From assembly GCF_030272615.1 (NCBI RefSeq), contig NC_081408.1:339606793-339668792 (forward strand): DNA of 62,000 nt. Reading direction: 5' to 3'. The DNA comes from Cryptomeria japonica (Eukaryota > Streptophyta > Pinopsida > Cupressales > Cupressaceae). The position numbers and the translations under genes were made by a program. Below are positions 35,519 to 46,249 of this stretch, in pieces. The notes beneath the pieces were generated by a model that was not told the origin of the DNA, did no database searches, and saw only the letters and a program-made list of their open reading frames with translations. The number at the start of each line of letters is the position of its first letter. Position 1 is the first letter of the stretch.

Positions 35519-36330
35519 CTAACTTCTAAGATACTCAAAAGTAGTCTTAGGCAGAGGTTTAGTAAAGATGTCTGCAAGCTGCTCCTTGGTAGAAACATGC
35601 TCTAAGATCATATCTTTACTCTGCACTTTTTCCCTCAAGAAATGATACTTCAATTCAATGTGTTTGGTTTGTGCATGCAAGATAGGCTTCCTTGAAATAT
35701 TTATGGCACTAGTTTGGAACATAAGATCTTTACAGGTTCTATAAACTTCACCTTGAAACCTTCCAAAATGCGCTTCATCCAAATAGCCTTGGTATAATTC
35801 GTATAAGCAGCAACATAATCAGCTTCAGTAGTAGATTGTGAAGTAGAACTCTGCTTTTTGCTACTCCATGAAATAAGTCTTCCTCCAAGAAAGAATGCTC
35901 CACTAGTTGTACTTTTTCGGTTATCAACATTACCTACCCAATCTACATCTGTGTACACCTTCAAGTCAAAGTTTCCTGCATATGGATACCATAATCCATA
36001 GTCAACAGTACCTTTCAAATATCTGAAAATCCTCTTGGTTGCTATCAAATGTGTTTCCTTTGGATTCTTCTGGAATCTAGCGACTAGACCAACTGCATGA
36101 CCTATATCCGGTCTGTTGAGAACAACATAGTGCAATTTTCCAATCATTGACCTGTACTCCTTCTCATCAACAGATTTGGCCTCATCTTCTTTAAACAATT
36201 TACAACCTTTAATCATTGGTCTCTCTACTAATTTACAGTCACTCATACTAGATGTCTTTAACACCTCCTTCACATACTTAGATCGTGTGATAAAAATACC
36301 ACTCTTCATTTGTTGTATTTGTAAACCTAC
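35519..36330 (-). pseudogene. copia element 4 RNase H
   Basis: Frames 35701-36309 and 35519-35782 together read NRPDIGHAVGLVARF, YTDVDWVGNVDNRKSTTSG (catalytic Asp), QSTTEADYVAAYTNYTKA (Glu), then after a frameshift near 35740 the end HAQTKHIELKYHFLREK and EQLADIFTKPLPK. The usual CDN Asp block is disrupted by the shift. The 3' end lies close to the polypurine region. Confidence 0.86.
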
Positions 36331-37100
36331 GAAATTTTTTTATCTCTCGAATTAGAGACATTCATCTCTCCAATTAGAGATATTTAAAACTCACTTTTCA
36401 TTTCATTTGCAAAGTCATTTCTCATGTCATCATTTCCTCCAAATATGATATCATCTACAAACACTTCACTAACTAGTATCTTATCTCCTTTAGATTTGAG
36501 ATATATGTTACTATCCTCACTGGTTCTCTGAAAACCTATCTTCATCAGGTGTGAATGAATCCTTTCATACCATGCTCTAGGTGCTTGATTTAATCCATAT
36601 AGTGCTTTGTGCAACTTACATACCATTTGTTTTTCATCAGTCAAAGAATAAGCATCTCCCTGCTCAATGTATACTTCTTCTTCCAGTATTCCATTAAAAA
36701 ATATTGACTTTACATCCATCTAATATACTTTGAATTTCTTATGAGCTACAAAAGCCAATAAGGTTCTGACACCTTCCAATCTAGCCACTGGTGCAAAAGT
36801 CTCTCCATAATCTTCTCCTTCTTCTTGTGTATAACTTTTTCAAACAAATCTAACTTTGTTGCAAACTACAACACCATCTTCATTCAACTTGTTCGTGAAA
36901 ACCCACTTACTACCTATCACATTTTTATTTATCGGTCGAGGTACTAGTGTCCATGTGTTGTTCTTCTCAATATTTTCATGCTCCTCCTCCATATATTTAA
37001 CCCAATGATCATCACCAAATGCTTCCTTAGCAGTTCTAAGCTCAATAGTGGAGATCATGCAAGAATTTTCTTTGATTCTTCTTCTGGTTATCACTCTAGC
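36331..37100 (-). pseudogene. copia element 4 reverse transcriptase
   Basis: Frame 36840-37094 reads [20 protein letters not shown] and FTNKLNEDGVVVCNKVRF. After a break at 36720-36840, frame 36384-36719 reads MDVKSIFFNGILEEEVYIEQ (catalytic Asp), [16 protein letters not shown] and SEVFVDDIIFGGNDD (FVDD box). A short stretch near 36330-36380 repeats CTCTCCAATTAGAGA-like words and breaks the frame again. Catalytic Asp residues remain but the reading frame does not. Confidence 0.88.
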
Positions 37101-38510
37101 ATCCTTATCTCCAACAATCTATTCAGGATTTTAATTGAGTCTCACATACCTTGGAATAGCATGATCATTATTTTTAAGTTCTTCATTATCATCCTGTTCT
37201 TTTGAATCTACCCGTTTTGGTTGAACTAGTACATCAGTATTTTCTTTACTGGTTAAGGTTTCACACGTTTTGGTTCCAAAAACAAAATGCAAGGATCTTC
37301 ATCCTTTTTCTCCACATTGGTTTCCCCTGAGACTTCATGATACTCATCCACTCAAACATCAACACTCTCAATGATTCTATGTGTTCGGTTGTTATAACAT
37401 TTGTAGGCTTTACTCTTGGTGGAACAACCAAGAAAAATACCTTCATCACTTTTAGCCTCAAACTTGCTAATATAGTCACCTATCTTAATAAAACATTTTC
37501 TACCAAATATCTTCAAATAACTAACATTCGGTAATCTATCATACCAGTACTCATAAGGGGTCTTATCCTTACCTCTTTTTACCAAAATCTTGTTCATTGT
37601 GTAGATAGCTGTGCTGACAGCTTCTCTCCAAAAAGTCTTCGCTACACCTCCTTGTATCAACATCATCCTAACAACTTCAACAACTGACTGGTTGTTCCTC
37701 TCTATAATACCATTCTGTTGTGGTGTCCTTGGTGCAGAAAGCTGCCATTTGATAGCATTCACTTCACAATATCTAGTTAATTCTTTAGAAGTGAATTCTC
37801 CACCTTGATCAGTCCTCAGACACTTTATCTTCTTTCCACTCTCCTTTTCAGCTAAGGCCATGAATTCCTTGAACTTACTAAATGCCTTTGTTTTATCTTT
37901 CAAGAATGTGACCCACATCATCCTTTAGCAATCATCAGTGAAGATCATGAAATATCTATCACCTAGGATACTTTTAGTCCTTATTGGTCCACATAGATAT
38001 GTATGAACCAAATATAATAGATGCTTTTCTGAAAAAGATTTGCTCTTGCAAGTTGAGGATGTCATCTTTCCCAATTGTCATTCCTCACATAGAGCATTAA
38101 CCAGTTTGTCCAATTGATCAAAACCTCTCACTGACTTTGACTTTGACATTCCTTACATAGAGCATTAACCGATTTGTCCAACTGATCAAAATTTAAATGA
38201 TAAAATATCCTATGCCAAAGCCAACTATCATCAATTTTAGCAGCTAAATAGTTGATGACTTTAGGATTCAAGTGAAATAGGTTAGCTTTAGTATCCTTGC
38301 TAGTTGCAATCGGTTAACCTTTGCTCCCATCGATTTTTCACATACCATTTTTAAAATCCAATGGGTATCCTCTTTCATTGAGTTAGGCAACCCTCAAAAG
38401 ATTGTGCTTTAGACATTCAACCTAGTAGACATACCTTTAACCATGCAGGGTGTGTCATTACCAAATCTTACAACTCCACCATCTAATTCCTTCAAAAAAA
38501 AAAATTCCTC
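37101..38510 (-). pseudogene. copia element 4 integrase
   Basis: Frame 37352-37921 reads MWVTFLKDKTKAFSKFKEF, LRTDQGGEFTS (second catalytic Asp), RTPQQNGIIERNNQS (Glu) and FLGCSTKSKAYKCYN. The upstream zinc part (37922-38510) is more decayed and includes a tandem duplication at 38081-38193 that repeats part of the Cys-rich segment. The C-terminal part before RT is frameshifted. Confidence 0.86.
38081..38193 (-). repeat. Internal tandem duplication in element 4 integrase
   Basis: About 45 bases (38081-38125) recur at 38149-38193 with a few substitutions; both contain CATAGAGCATTAACC. The spacing is 68 bases, which is not a multiple of three, so it shifts the frame. Confidence 0.75.
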
Positions 38511-39648
38511 TAATCACTGGTCATGTGATGTGAAAACCACTATCAATGATCCAATCATCAAAATTATCCATGCAAGAAACTAAATATTTTTCATCAGATG
38601 TCTCCTCTTTAATGGCTACAAACACAATATCTTCATTAGCATCACCATTAGATTCCTCATCAGTGATACCACCATCAACTACAATAAGACAATCTCTTTT
38701 TCCTTTTCCCTTGTACTTATTGAACTTGTCTCGCTTGTACTTATTATCACCATTAGGTAAGTTAGAACCTATGTGTTCAATCTTGTTGCATGCAAAACAT
38801 TTCAGAGGTAATTTACCTCTATATTTACTGGTACCTCTGGGCAACCGCTTGGCCAACAATGCTTCAAGCTCAACTAAACTGTCTTCATCATCAATTTCTC
38901 TACTGGATCTAGATTCATGACAGTGACTAATATCTCTTCTTTTCCTCATAGATGGGTTTGAAATAGAAGCTCTAAATGCTGATTCAGATTTATGAACACT
39001 ACCATCATAACCATTTAATTCAAAAGCAGTAAGCTTACCAATGATGGAGTTAAGAGTTACCTTAGTTTTGTCAATAGAATTGAGCTCTTGAATGGCTGCA
39101 ACTCAGATAGCGTAGACTGGTAGCAGGGTTCTCAACACCTTACTAATCACAGTGGCATCATCCATTTTACCACTAGGACTCTTGATCTCACCAACTATCT
39201 CTTTTCTCCTCTGACCATACTGTTGGATATTCTCACCTTCAGCCATCCGCATGTCATCAAACTTCCCTCTTAGACTCTCTTCCTTGGCAATATTCACATG
39301 TCATCACCACTATAAATCTCTTCAAGTTTATTCCATGCCTCATATGAAGTCTCCACACCATGGACATCTACATATTTTGCATCAGACAAAGAACTAATAA
39401 TAGCATATAGTGCTTGATTGTTTTCTTATTTCTCTTTCATTTGATCATTAGTCATAGTCCCAGTAGGTGCAACATATTGAGTATTAACATGTTCCCAATA
39501 TTAATTTCGAAAACTCTTGATATAAATTTTTATTCTATCACTCCATATTCTATAGTTCTCTATATTAAACTTTGTACTTTCCTTCTTCATCATGATCTAC
39601 AAGATCTTTACCTCAAGCTATTAGGCTTAGACCTTAGAGGACCTAAAA
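38511..39648 (-). pseudogene. copia element 4 gag and protease start
   Basis: Frame 39103-39297 reads KEESLRGKFDDMRMAEGENI, the gag core also seen in element 1. Frame 38521-38949 has EIDDEDSLVELEALLAKRL, the knuckle CFACNKIEHIGSNL (last Cys is Leu), and WIIDSGFHIT, the protease site with Cys changed to Phe. The expected gag N-terminus (39298-39648) is closed by stops. Confidence 0.84.
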
Positions 39649-39661
39649 TTCTTTGAAACCA
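39649..39661 (-). promoter_or_regulatory. Primer binding site of element 4 (decayed)
   Basis: In element sense it reads TGGTTTCAAAGAA, two bases inside the LTR. Compared with TGGTATCAGAGC it carries three substitutions. Position supports the call more than sequence. Confidence 0.6.
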
Positions 39662-39663
39662 AT

Positions 39664-41071
39664 TGATGGTATGATGAAAGAACAAGGATCTGGTCAACTA
39701 CTGAGAGAGGGGGGGGGGGTGAATAAGTAGATAGAAAAACTGATATTAAATTCACCAATCTCAGAAATAACCTCTCACGTAAACTTAGATTTATCAATTC
39801 AATATCTCTGTCAGAATAAAACTGTCAAGATAAACTAGTCAACTATTACAACAGATAAGAGTAAACAACTTGTAACTCACAAACATCCAAATACTTTTAC
39901 TGACATAAGTAAACCCTCATTTCATATTGTTACACCACAACTTATCAAAGTGAAATAAGTAGTTAAGTAATTCAACCATAGAGACATAACCACAAAAAAA
40001 TTCACCACTTGACACAATATTTTTGACATGGAAACCGAAATGGGAAAAAACATGGTGAGACGAGACTCACAAGATAAGTATCTGAACTCTTCTAAAATTC
40101 GTCCTGTTAGGAGCCAAGCCTAATAAAGATTTTACAAAAAGTCCTATTAAGAACAGATCTTGTTAGGGACAACCCGGTTAAGGGATTGACTATAATTCCT
40201 TGTTAGAAGCAATACCCTGTAAGGAGTAACCTTTGTAAAGGATTTAGAATCGAAGCTAATGGATCACCTCATTAGAGGATTTGAATAACACCAAGCCTAT
40301 TAGAGATTACCTGGCTAGGGGATTTAACTGGTGTAATTGTTATAAAACAACAAGAGTTTGTTGATCTATTTGAATAACACTTCACTTTCTTGTTCAAATC
40401 CTTTTCATGCTCCTATATGCCTTTACTCAAACTGTAGATACATCATCCGGTTCAGCAACCACACACTCAATTCAACTTTGCCAACACTTAAACTAAAAAA
40501 ATTCATCAACCTTATAAACAAATCAATTAGGTTGGTAACACAAAAAAACCTGATTCTGATAGAGATTACAAATAAGTCAGTTTAGGCATGACCGTTGGAT
40601 TACATAACAATCTCTACACATCATTGAAGAAAGCCTCGATTGCTCCTTGATCACTGCTTCACCGAACTTAGTAACTCAACACATGGTTTTCATTACATGT
40701 AATATAATTGCTCAGTCCCTAGACAAAAACATGAACTCAACCTGCCAAAAACTCTTTGAATCTCTCTTCATACAATATGCGTACATGTCACAATCATTAC
40801 CTCTCATTATTAGATCATAAACCAATATAAATAATTCACCAAACTTAATCGGTTAGGGTTTATGAAAACAATAGGTAGGGTTTACTGGTTCAACTCTCTA
40901 ATACTTAGCAATACTGGTTCACTCCACAAACTCACCTATCGGTTATAGTTTCCTTTCACTTAGCTCTTACTACCGGTTACAAAACATAATTACAACAATA
41001 ACACTACCGGTTAATTAACATCAATGACAACATAACAAATCATTAATGCAATCTTCATGCAAATGCCAACA
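39664..41071 (-). repeat. 5' LTR of element 4
   Basis: It matches 33748-35162 over its length, with the same terminal bases. It carries an 11-G run at 39709-39719 at the position where other copia LTRs here also have a G/C run. The outer end borders element A gag. Confidence 0.92.
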
Positions 41072-41840
41072 TTGTGATGTTGTGGAAAGAAGGCATGGGC
41101 TGAGGATAAGGTGGTGGGATATTATGATAAGTAGGCATTGGTGATGATTGGGTAGGAAAAGGTACACTTAAAGGAGGAATAAAATTGTTGAAGGAATTTC
41201 CCCCTTATGTCACACTGATTGGTTGAGGAATAATAGGAACACTAATAGAAGACATAGGTATCAATGGAGGATTAAATGAAGAAGAGGGATTTCCCCCATG
41301 ACCCATGGTTGTAGGAATGATATTTTGAGTTGAAGTGGCCATGATGTTGGATGTGAAAGTAGGAATACTAGTCATAGGATTAGTCAAAGGAATAGAGGAA
41401 TTGACTTGTGTTGAAGGTTGTGAGTAACCTAGGGTTTCGGCACAACTCTCAACAGGCATGACATTAGGATCAACAATATGTGCAATGCCACACAATATAT
41501 CAATTCCATTCTTATCGCTTTAAAGAATGCACTTAAAACCTTCAATTAATGGAAGAGCTTCACTATTAGGGTATTCTTGGGACATCCATTGTTAAAAGCT
41601 ATCAAATTGATTGTCCAATTTAGAAATTTGATCTAAAGAAACCCTAGTTAAAGCTTCTTCTACATCGTGGGATTCATTAATAGGCACATGATTAGGATGG
41701 GAATAATTGACATGATCCTCATTAAAGAAGTCACCCAAATTTGGCTCCATCTCTTTGATAATTAAACCTTGGGAAGCCTTAATTATAATGCTTCGTTTAA
41801 CTAGGATAGGATAAGTAGGACTAATAGTTGGAAAACTCAT
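41072..41840 (-). pseudogene. Element A gag, N-terminal part
   Basis: The frame starts at MSFPTISPTYPILVKRS (41840) and reads EPNLGDFFNEDHVNY, then after a stop VDPNVMPVESCAETLGYSQ and a Ser/Pro/Thr-rich stretch (STQNIIPTTMGHGG). It ends with YHNIPPPYPQPMPSFHNI at the element 4 border, and this frame is continuous with 33747 downward once the insertion is removed. The low-complexity Pro-rich character is like that of gag in element B. Confidence 0.75.
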
Positions 41841-42938
41841 GTACTAGAGGGAAATTTTGAATTTTGAATTGTGGAACAAAGCTTACAAAATTGAGTAATG
41901 CAAAATTGAAGAAAATAATGATTTCACAATTTGAACTTTGTTGGGGGAAGAGAATGACACAATTTCCAAAAATGAACGGAAATTGGAATTTTAAACTTAG
42001 GGCCAAGGGAATACCACTTAATTTTAAAATCAAATTTTTTAAAATCAGGGCAAACTATAATTATCCTCTTAAAAATTTCTTGAAATTTGAAATGTTGAAT
42101 TTTGAAGGTATTTCTGATTCTAGAGGGTTCAAAAATTGATAAAATCAGCCAATCTTCCCGATTTAGACTATTAAATACAATCACAACAGTCTCCCAAAAT
42201 TTCAGGAGAAAAGTCGAGGACCGTGGTGGGAACGCACATGGTCCGACCAACTTTTTTTGAAATTTTCAAGGATGGATATTACGATGACTTTCAAGCTAAC
42301 CCCAAAAAATTGAGGAATTTTACAATCTCAAAATCGGCGAAATGAAGGCGCAAATGTGATAATAGGACCCTATTAGGGTTTTGAAGAAAAATAGGAATTG
42401 AATTGCAATTTTGAAAAGGGTCAAATCTAATGGATAGGGACACCTTGGAAAATGTTAGGAAATTTGAATGTAAATGAAATTGATTTGAAATTTAGACAAA
42501 ATCCAATAAATTTTTAAAATTAGGGTTTGATGACCTAACCACTAAAATTTGAAATTTGAATTTTGGGAAAAAAGGGGGGAAATTGAAAATTTGAATTATA
42601 GGATTGAAGACAAATCTGAGAACAATTAGAAATCTGAAAATTAAATGGAAATCCAATTTTTGCACAAGTTCAAGATGCTTTTTGAAAATTAGGGTTTTAA
42701 CAAGTAACCTCTTAATTTTGTAAATTTTAATTGGAAATTGAACAAAACAATGAGGAAATTGAATTTGACAAAAAAAAAAAAATTCAGATCTAAGATAACC
42801 ACATGCAATTTTTACAAATTAGAAGTTCAATTTTCATTTTAAAATCTAGGGTTTTTAATGAATTAACCACTAAGTTTGCACAAAGTTGAAACTTGTAAAT
42901 GAAAAATATGCAATGTTCTTCAAAGGAAAGCATGAAAT
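41841..42938 (-). other. 5' leader of element A
   Basis: About 1.1 kb of A- and T-rich sequence with repeated GAAATTTGAA and AATTTTGAA words. No start codon with a convincing ORF is seen. Short ORFs on both strands are low complexity. Confidence 0.65.
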
Positions 42939-42953
42939 ACATCGGGTTCACCA
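42939..42953 (-). promoter_or_regulatory. Candidate primer binding site of element A
   Basis: In element sense it reads TGGTGAACCCGATGT, eight bases inside the LTR. It begins TGG as tRNA-primed sites do. I do not assign the tRNA. Confidence 0.6.
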
Positions 42954-42961
42954 AAATCTAA

Positions 42962-44203
42962 TGCTGGGAAAATGATGAGTGATAGATCAAGAGGAAAACT
43001 ACCCTTTCCCTCAAAGAGAGATGAGAGTTTCACTATTGATTATCCTTCAAACACTTTTCACCATTACATTAGGAAGAGATGAGATAATTCACTAGATTCA
43101 ATCTCTCCACACAAAGATGGTAGATGGAATTCTCAATGAATCGGGAATGCTAAGTTGATCCCCTCTTCCTTGTTTGAAATGGAAAGGAATTGATTGAATT
43201 ATGTAGTGCAAAACTGATAAAGAATCGATTATAACTTGAGATAAAAATATGGGATGAAGTTGTATGCCTAGATCTGGTAGTAAAATGTCGAGACAAAGCC
43301 ATCATGTGAATTTGATGAAAAGTTGTCCAGACTATGGCAGGAATTTACATGGTCCTCCAGAAAATCAGTGAAACAAAAAGGGTTTTCCACCTCTGCAAAT
43401 GAAGCTTGAATCTAAAAGTACAGCTGCACACCTACAACCTACACATAGAAAAGAGAGGAAAAGGTGTTGGGATTGGGGGTTTGCCTTTATGTCAAACCCC
43501 AGTTTTGGAATTTACCAAGTAATGAAAGAAAGTACTTGCAAGTAGATGTAAATGAAAGACTGAATTACAAATCACCTAAAGGGACATTGTAGTAGCAATG
43601 CTGATAGAAATGCTTGTGTGGAATTAAATGTTGGAATCAATCTCCTCTTCAATGGTTGAATCTTTGAATTGAATGCAACACCTAGCATTGAAGGAAGACT
43701 TGAGGATGCTCAATGCTGGTAAAGAATGCTTGAATGCTTGATCACTTGTACAACTTGAATCTCTCCAACTTCAGCCTCTCCAACCTATCGAATTTCCACT
43801 TATGCAAATCAGAGGACAAATTACCCTTAAATACATGTTGGTAGATTTGAATTTCGTCATGGGCCAACATCTAGGAGGTTTTTGACTCAAGGCACAACCC
43901 ACAAGGCATGCTCTAGGAAGGGTCCTACCCTAAAATATGGCAGGGACAGGGGCACCATGCCCCTGTCTTGGGAGGACAAGGTTGCCATGCCCATGTCCAA
44001 GGGGGGACAGTGGTGCCACACCCCTGTCCTACCCCTTTCTCTAGGGAAAAATGTGAATGGGGTGATGTAGAGGCAAATGAAGAAGTTGTTTTTGCAAGTC
44101 GAGCATTCTTCGGTCTTTGATTAGGCTAGAAGATTCAAGTTTGCATGCTTGAGGACCCTAATGCAGTCATAAATTGCTAGGGTCACAATTTTATGACACT
44201 ACA
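42962..44203 (-). repeat. 5' LTR of element A
   Basis: It matches 29088-30270. It is longer mainly because the GC-rich hairpin unit at 43943-44032 is present three times instead of once. The outer border is TATGACACTACA. Confidence 0.92.
43943..44032 (-). repeat. GC-rich hairpin unit, three tandem copies in 5' LTR of element A
   Basis: Unit 1 has GACAGGGGCA and TGCCCCTGTC as perfect 10-bp arms (43945-43954 and 43958-43967). Units 2 and 3 are about 30 bases each with imperfect arms around a conserved GCCA. The 3' LTR carries one unit. Confidence 0.75.
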
Positions 44204-44592
44204 CTAACCTGACCAGTGATAGGTGATATGCATGAAGGAAGTAGAAATGGAAATAGGGGCACATAAATGGTGTAAAGTCAAAACCCACGACACTAAAATG
44301 CTCTACAATTTTGAATGTCATATAACAACTAAATGTTAGGAATGAAGCATATATAGGGTCTAAGAGAACATAAAGATGAATTAGTGACAGCCATTGCGAG
44401 TTCGACAGATTCAGTCATGTGAAAGGAAATAGTGAAAAAGCGGTCTTGAAGGGAGGATGCTCTAGAAAGAAAAATAATGGTGTATGAAGCATAACAATAA
44501 GATTTGAAATTTAGGTTCAAACTAGTTATTAAAGCACCTACGCACATATTACAAGCATCTCAGAGGTGAAGCTTCAGCTATTTCAAAATTAA
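44204..44592. other. Short interval between element A and the interrupted ORF
   Basis: No ORF or repeat is recognised. It joins 27147-29087 when element A is removed. Confidence 0.4.
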
Positions 44593-44747
44593 AGATTTTG
44601 GTATAAGAACTTGCAAAGCATCATCATGAAGTACAAAATAGAGGACTATGGATACGCTCCAATGAATGATACTATGCTTCCCGAGGTTCTTGACACCAAA
44701 ATAGGGCATATTAATCTACAAGATATCATAAAATCTTTGATAGAAGG
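44593..44747 (+). pseudogene. Interrupted ORF of unknown family, left part
   Basis: The frame reads WYKNLQSIIMKYKIEDYGY, APMNDTMLPEVLDTKIGHI and NLQDIIKSLIEG, entering after a stop at 44590. It ends at the GAAGG target duplication of element B and continues in the same frame at 60950. The protein is soluble-looking with no catalytic motif. It may be a transposon-borne accessory ORF; I do not recognise it. Confidence 0.6.
44743..44747. repeat. Target-site duplication of element B, left copy
   Basis: GAAGG, identical to 60950-60954. Five bases is the usual length for LTR retrotransposons. Confidence 0.93.
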
Positions 44748-45517
44748 TGTATACGGTGAAAATGGATAACAACAATATTGAAAGACTAAATAGATTCAAC
44801 CACAAAACCCTAGCCTAACAACAACAAAGATCCACCATAACATATGAAGATTACCTAAGACAATGCGAATCAAATGAAATCACAAACATTATACCATCAC
44901 ATGTCCAATAGGGTTTGGATCTCCACTCCATTGATCTTGCTTGATATATTTGCTCTCAGATTTTATGTGCACAAGAGCTCAACAAAGAACGAAAATGTGG
45001 TTGCAAGTAGGATCACATATGAAAGTTCAAAGGTGTAGTGTAGTCAAATAATCATCAGGTAGTCAAGGTTGATAATGAAGGAAGCATCTCCTTATATAGA
45101 AGACACTATATGAAATAGAGGGATAAGATTGAGAGGTGTAAATGATAAATGGTCGGCTAAGATTAGAGGGTAGGTAGAGAAAATAATAAAATAATGAGAG
45201 GATAGGTAGTGTATGAATTAAGAGATGAAGGACATGTGTCATAGGTAGGAAAGGTTAATGAATTAATTAAATAAATAAAAATTTATTTAATTAATAGAAG
45301 AAGTGGGATCAATTAAATAAATAAAAGTATTTATTTAATTTGGAAAAAGGATAATTTAAATAAATGTATTTATTTAAATGAGAAATAAGGCTAGAAGAGG
45401 ATAAATGAATTAATTAAATAAATAAAGATTTATTTAATTAATAGAAGAATTAGGCTTAGATAATTAAATAAATAAGAATATTTATTTAATTAGACATGAC
45501 AATTCTAGGTGTCTACA
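44748..45517 (-). repeat. 3' LTR of element B
   Basis: It pairs with 60192-60949. In element sense it begins TGTAGACACC and ends with CCGTATACA. An extra segment of about 17 bases (GGATAACAACAATATT near 44764) is absent from the other LTR. Five AT palindromes lie at 45262-45492. Confidence 0.93.
45262..45492. repeat. Five consecutive AT palindromes in the 3' LTR of element B
   Basis: Perfect arms of 15, 13, 12, 15 and 14 bp: 45262-45276 with 45281-45295; 45311-45323 with 45328-45340; 45354-45365 with 45368-45379; 45409-45423 with 45428-45442; 45461-45474 with 45479-45492. Loops are 2-4 bases. All share a TTAAATAAAT core. Confidence 0.9.
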
Positions 45518-45532
45518 TTTTGCCCCTCTTTG
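45518..45532 (-). promoter_or_regulatory. Polypurine tract of element B
   Basis: In element sense the sequence CAAAGAGGGGCAAAA abuts the LTR start. A single C interrupts the purines. Confidence 0.8.
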
Positions 45533-45768
45533 AGACAATGCAACATGTTGCATTGTTTCAAAGAAGATAATATGAATCGATACAAAGTTGCCCCAAGATG
45601 GGAATGATATGCCCCCTCGAGAGATTGGATGAAAATGTCTGAAAAGATCGCAGACAATCTCTCGATAAGAAAGAAAGGCTAGAATGGACCGACAAGATAG
45701 GATAGAGTGACAGAGTCACGGGATAACAAAGACTGACTCAGGAGACGAGGGCTAGGGCTAGGGCAGTC

Positions 45769-45774
45769 TATAAG
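45769..45774 (+). promoter_or_regulatory. TATA-like box for the antisense PMD gene
   Basis: TCTATAAGATAG lies 98 bases before an ATG in good plant context (AACGATGGC). Position and orientation suit a promoter reading into the PMD gene, antisense to gag-pol. There is no transcript evidence. Confidence 0.4.
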
Positions 45775-45866
45775 ATAGACCATGAGGGGAATACATCATC
45801 ATTGTCATCCACACATCCAAGAGATCAGAGTGCAGAGCGAGAATAGAGTAGCAGTAGTCAGCAACG

Positions 45867-45968
45867 ATGGCATTGGTGCATAGATTCGATCACGTTCGCC
45901 GATTTCAGAGGCCAACTGACATAGGAGAGCCAATAAGTACCACAAAACCTCCTTGTACTTTGTTGTAA
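45867..45968 (+). CDS. Small upstream ORF or first exon of the antisense PMD gene
   Basis: A 33-codon frame opens with MALVHRFDHVRRFQRPTDIG and closes at TAA (45966-45968). It is basic, has a good start context, and sits between the TATA-like box and the repeat arrays. It could be a first exon spliced to the PMD exon near 46808, with donor GTACCA near 45937, or merely a short upstream ORF. The splice is inferred only. Confidence 0.35.
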   Translation: MALVHRFDHVRRFQRPTDIGEPISTTKPPCTLL

Positions 45969-46046
45969 TAAACGTTGTCATTAATGCATCTTAGGTAGTG
46001 CAATAAATGCACTTTAGGTAATGTCAAAAAATGTCAAAAAATACCG

Positions 46047-46242
46047 AGGCATGTCTACATTAGTGCCAGGCACCTCTAGGTTGGCTAGGCACGTCTGTGT
46101 CAAATGCGAGCACGTCTACATTGTACAGACGCGTTTATGCTATGTGGGCACATCTGTGTAGTGTAGGTGCGTCTGTGCAGAGCAGGCACGTTTTTGCAGT
46201 CTGTAAGCATGTTTATGTCATTAAGGCACGTTTGTGTCTTCA
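46047..46242 (+). repeat. 19-21 bp tandem array, left (about ten units)
   Basis: Units start AGGCACGTCTGTGT or a close variant, with lengths 19 or 21 bases. The reverse complement of the unit (ACACAGACGTGC) recurs in arrays near 58445 and 59838 at the other end of element B. The 112-codon ORF through this array has no recognised content. Confidence 0.8.
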
Positions 46243-46249
46243 AGGTCAA

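Larger units (their letters stand above)
33748..41071 (-). mobile_element. Ty1/copia element 4, full length but degenerate
   Basis: LTRs 33748-35162 (1,415 bp) and 39664-41071 (1,408 bp) flank gag-pol on the minus strand. A 5-bp target duplication with one mismatch brackets it. It inserted into gag of element A, so it is younger than A. Coding is broken in many places. Confidence 0.94.
29088..44203 (-). mobile_element. Gypsy-like element A, gag-protease only, split by copia element 4
   Basis: LTRs of 1,183 bases (29088-30270) and 1,242 bases (42962-44203) flank a minus-strand internal region. Removing copia element 4 leaves about 5.4 kb of internal sequence that encodes gag, a retropepsin-like segment and a proline-rich tail, with no RT, RNase H or integrase. 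It is therefore probably a non-autonomous element of the gag-retaining kind, mobilised by a related gypsy element. I found no convincing target duplication (TATAA on the left, CTAAC on the right). Confidence 0.85.

Noticed and set aside
41864-42250. ORFs of 91 and 108 codons on opposite strands
   Set aside because: Low-complexity AAATTT-rich leader of element A; both translations are Lys/Asn/Phe-rich without motifs.
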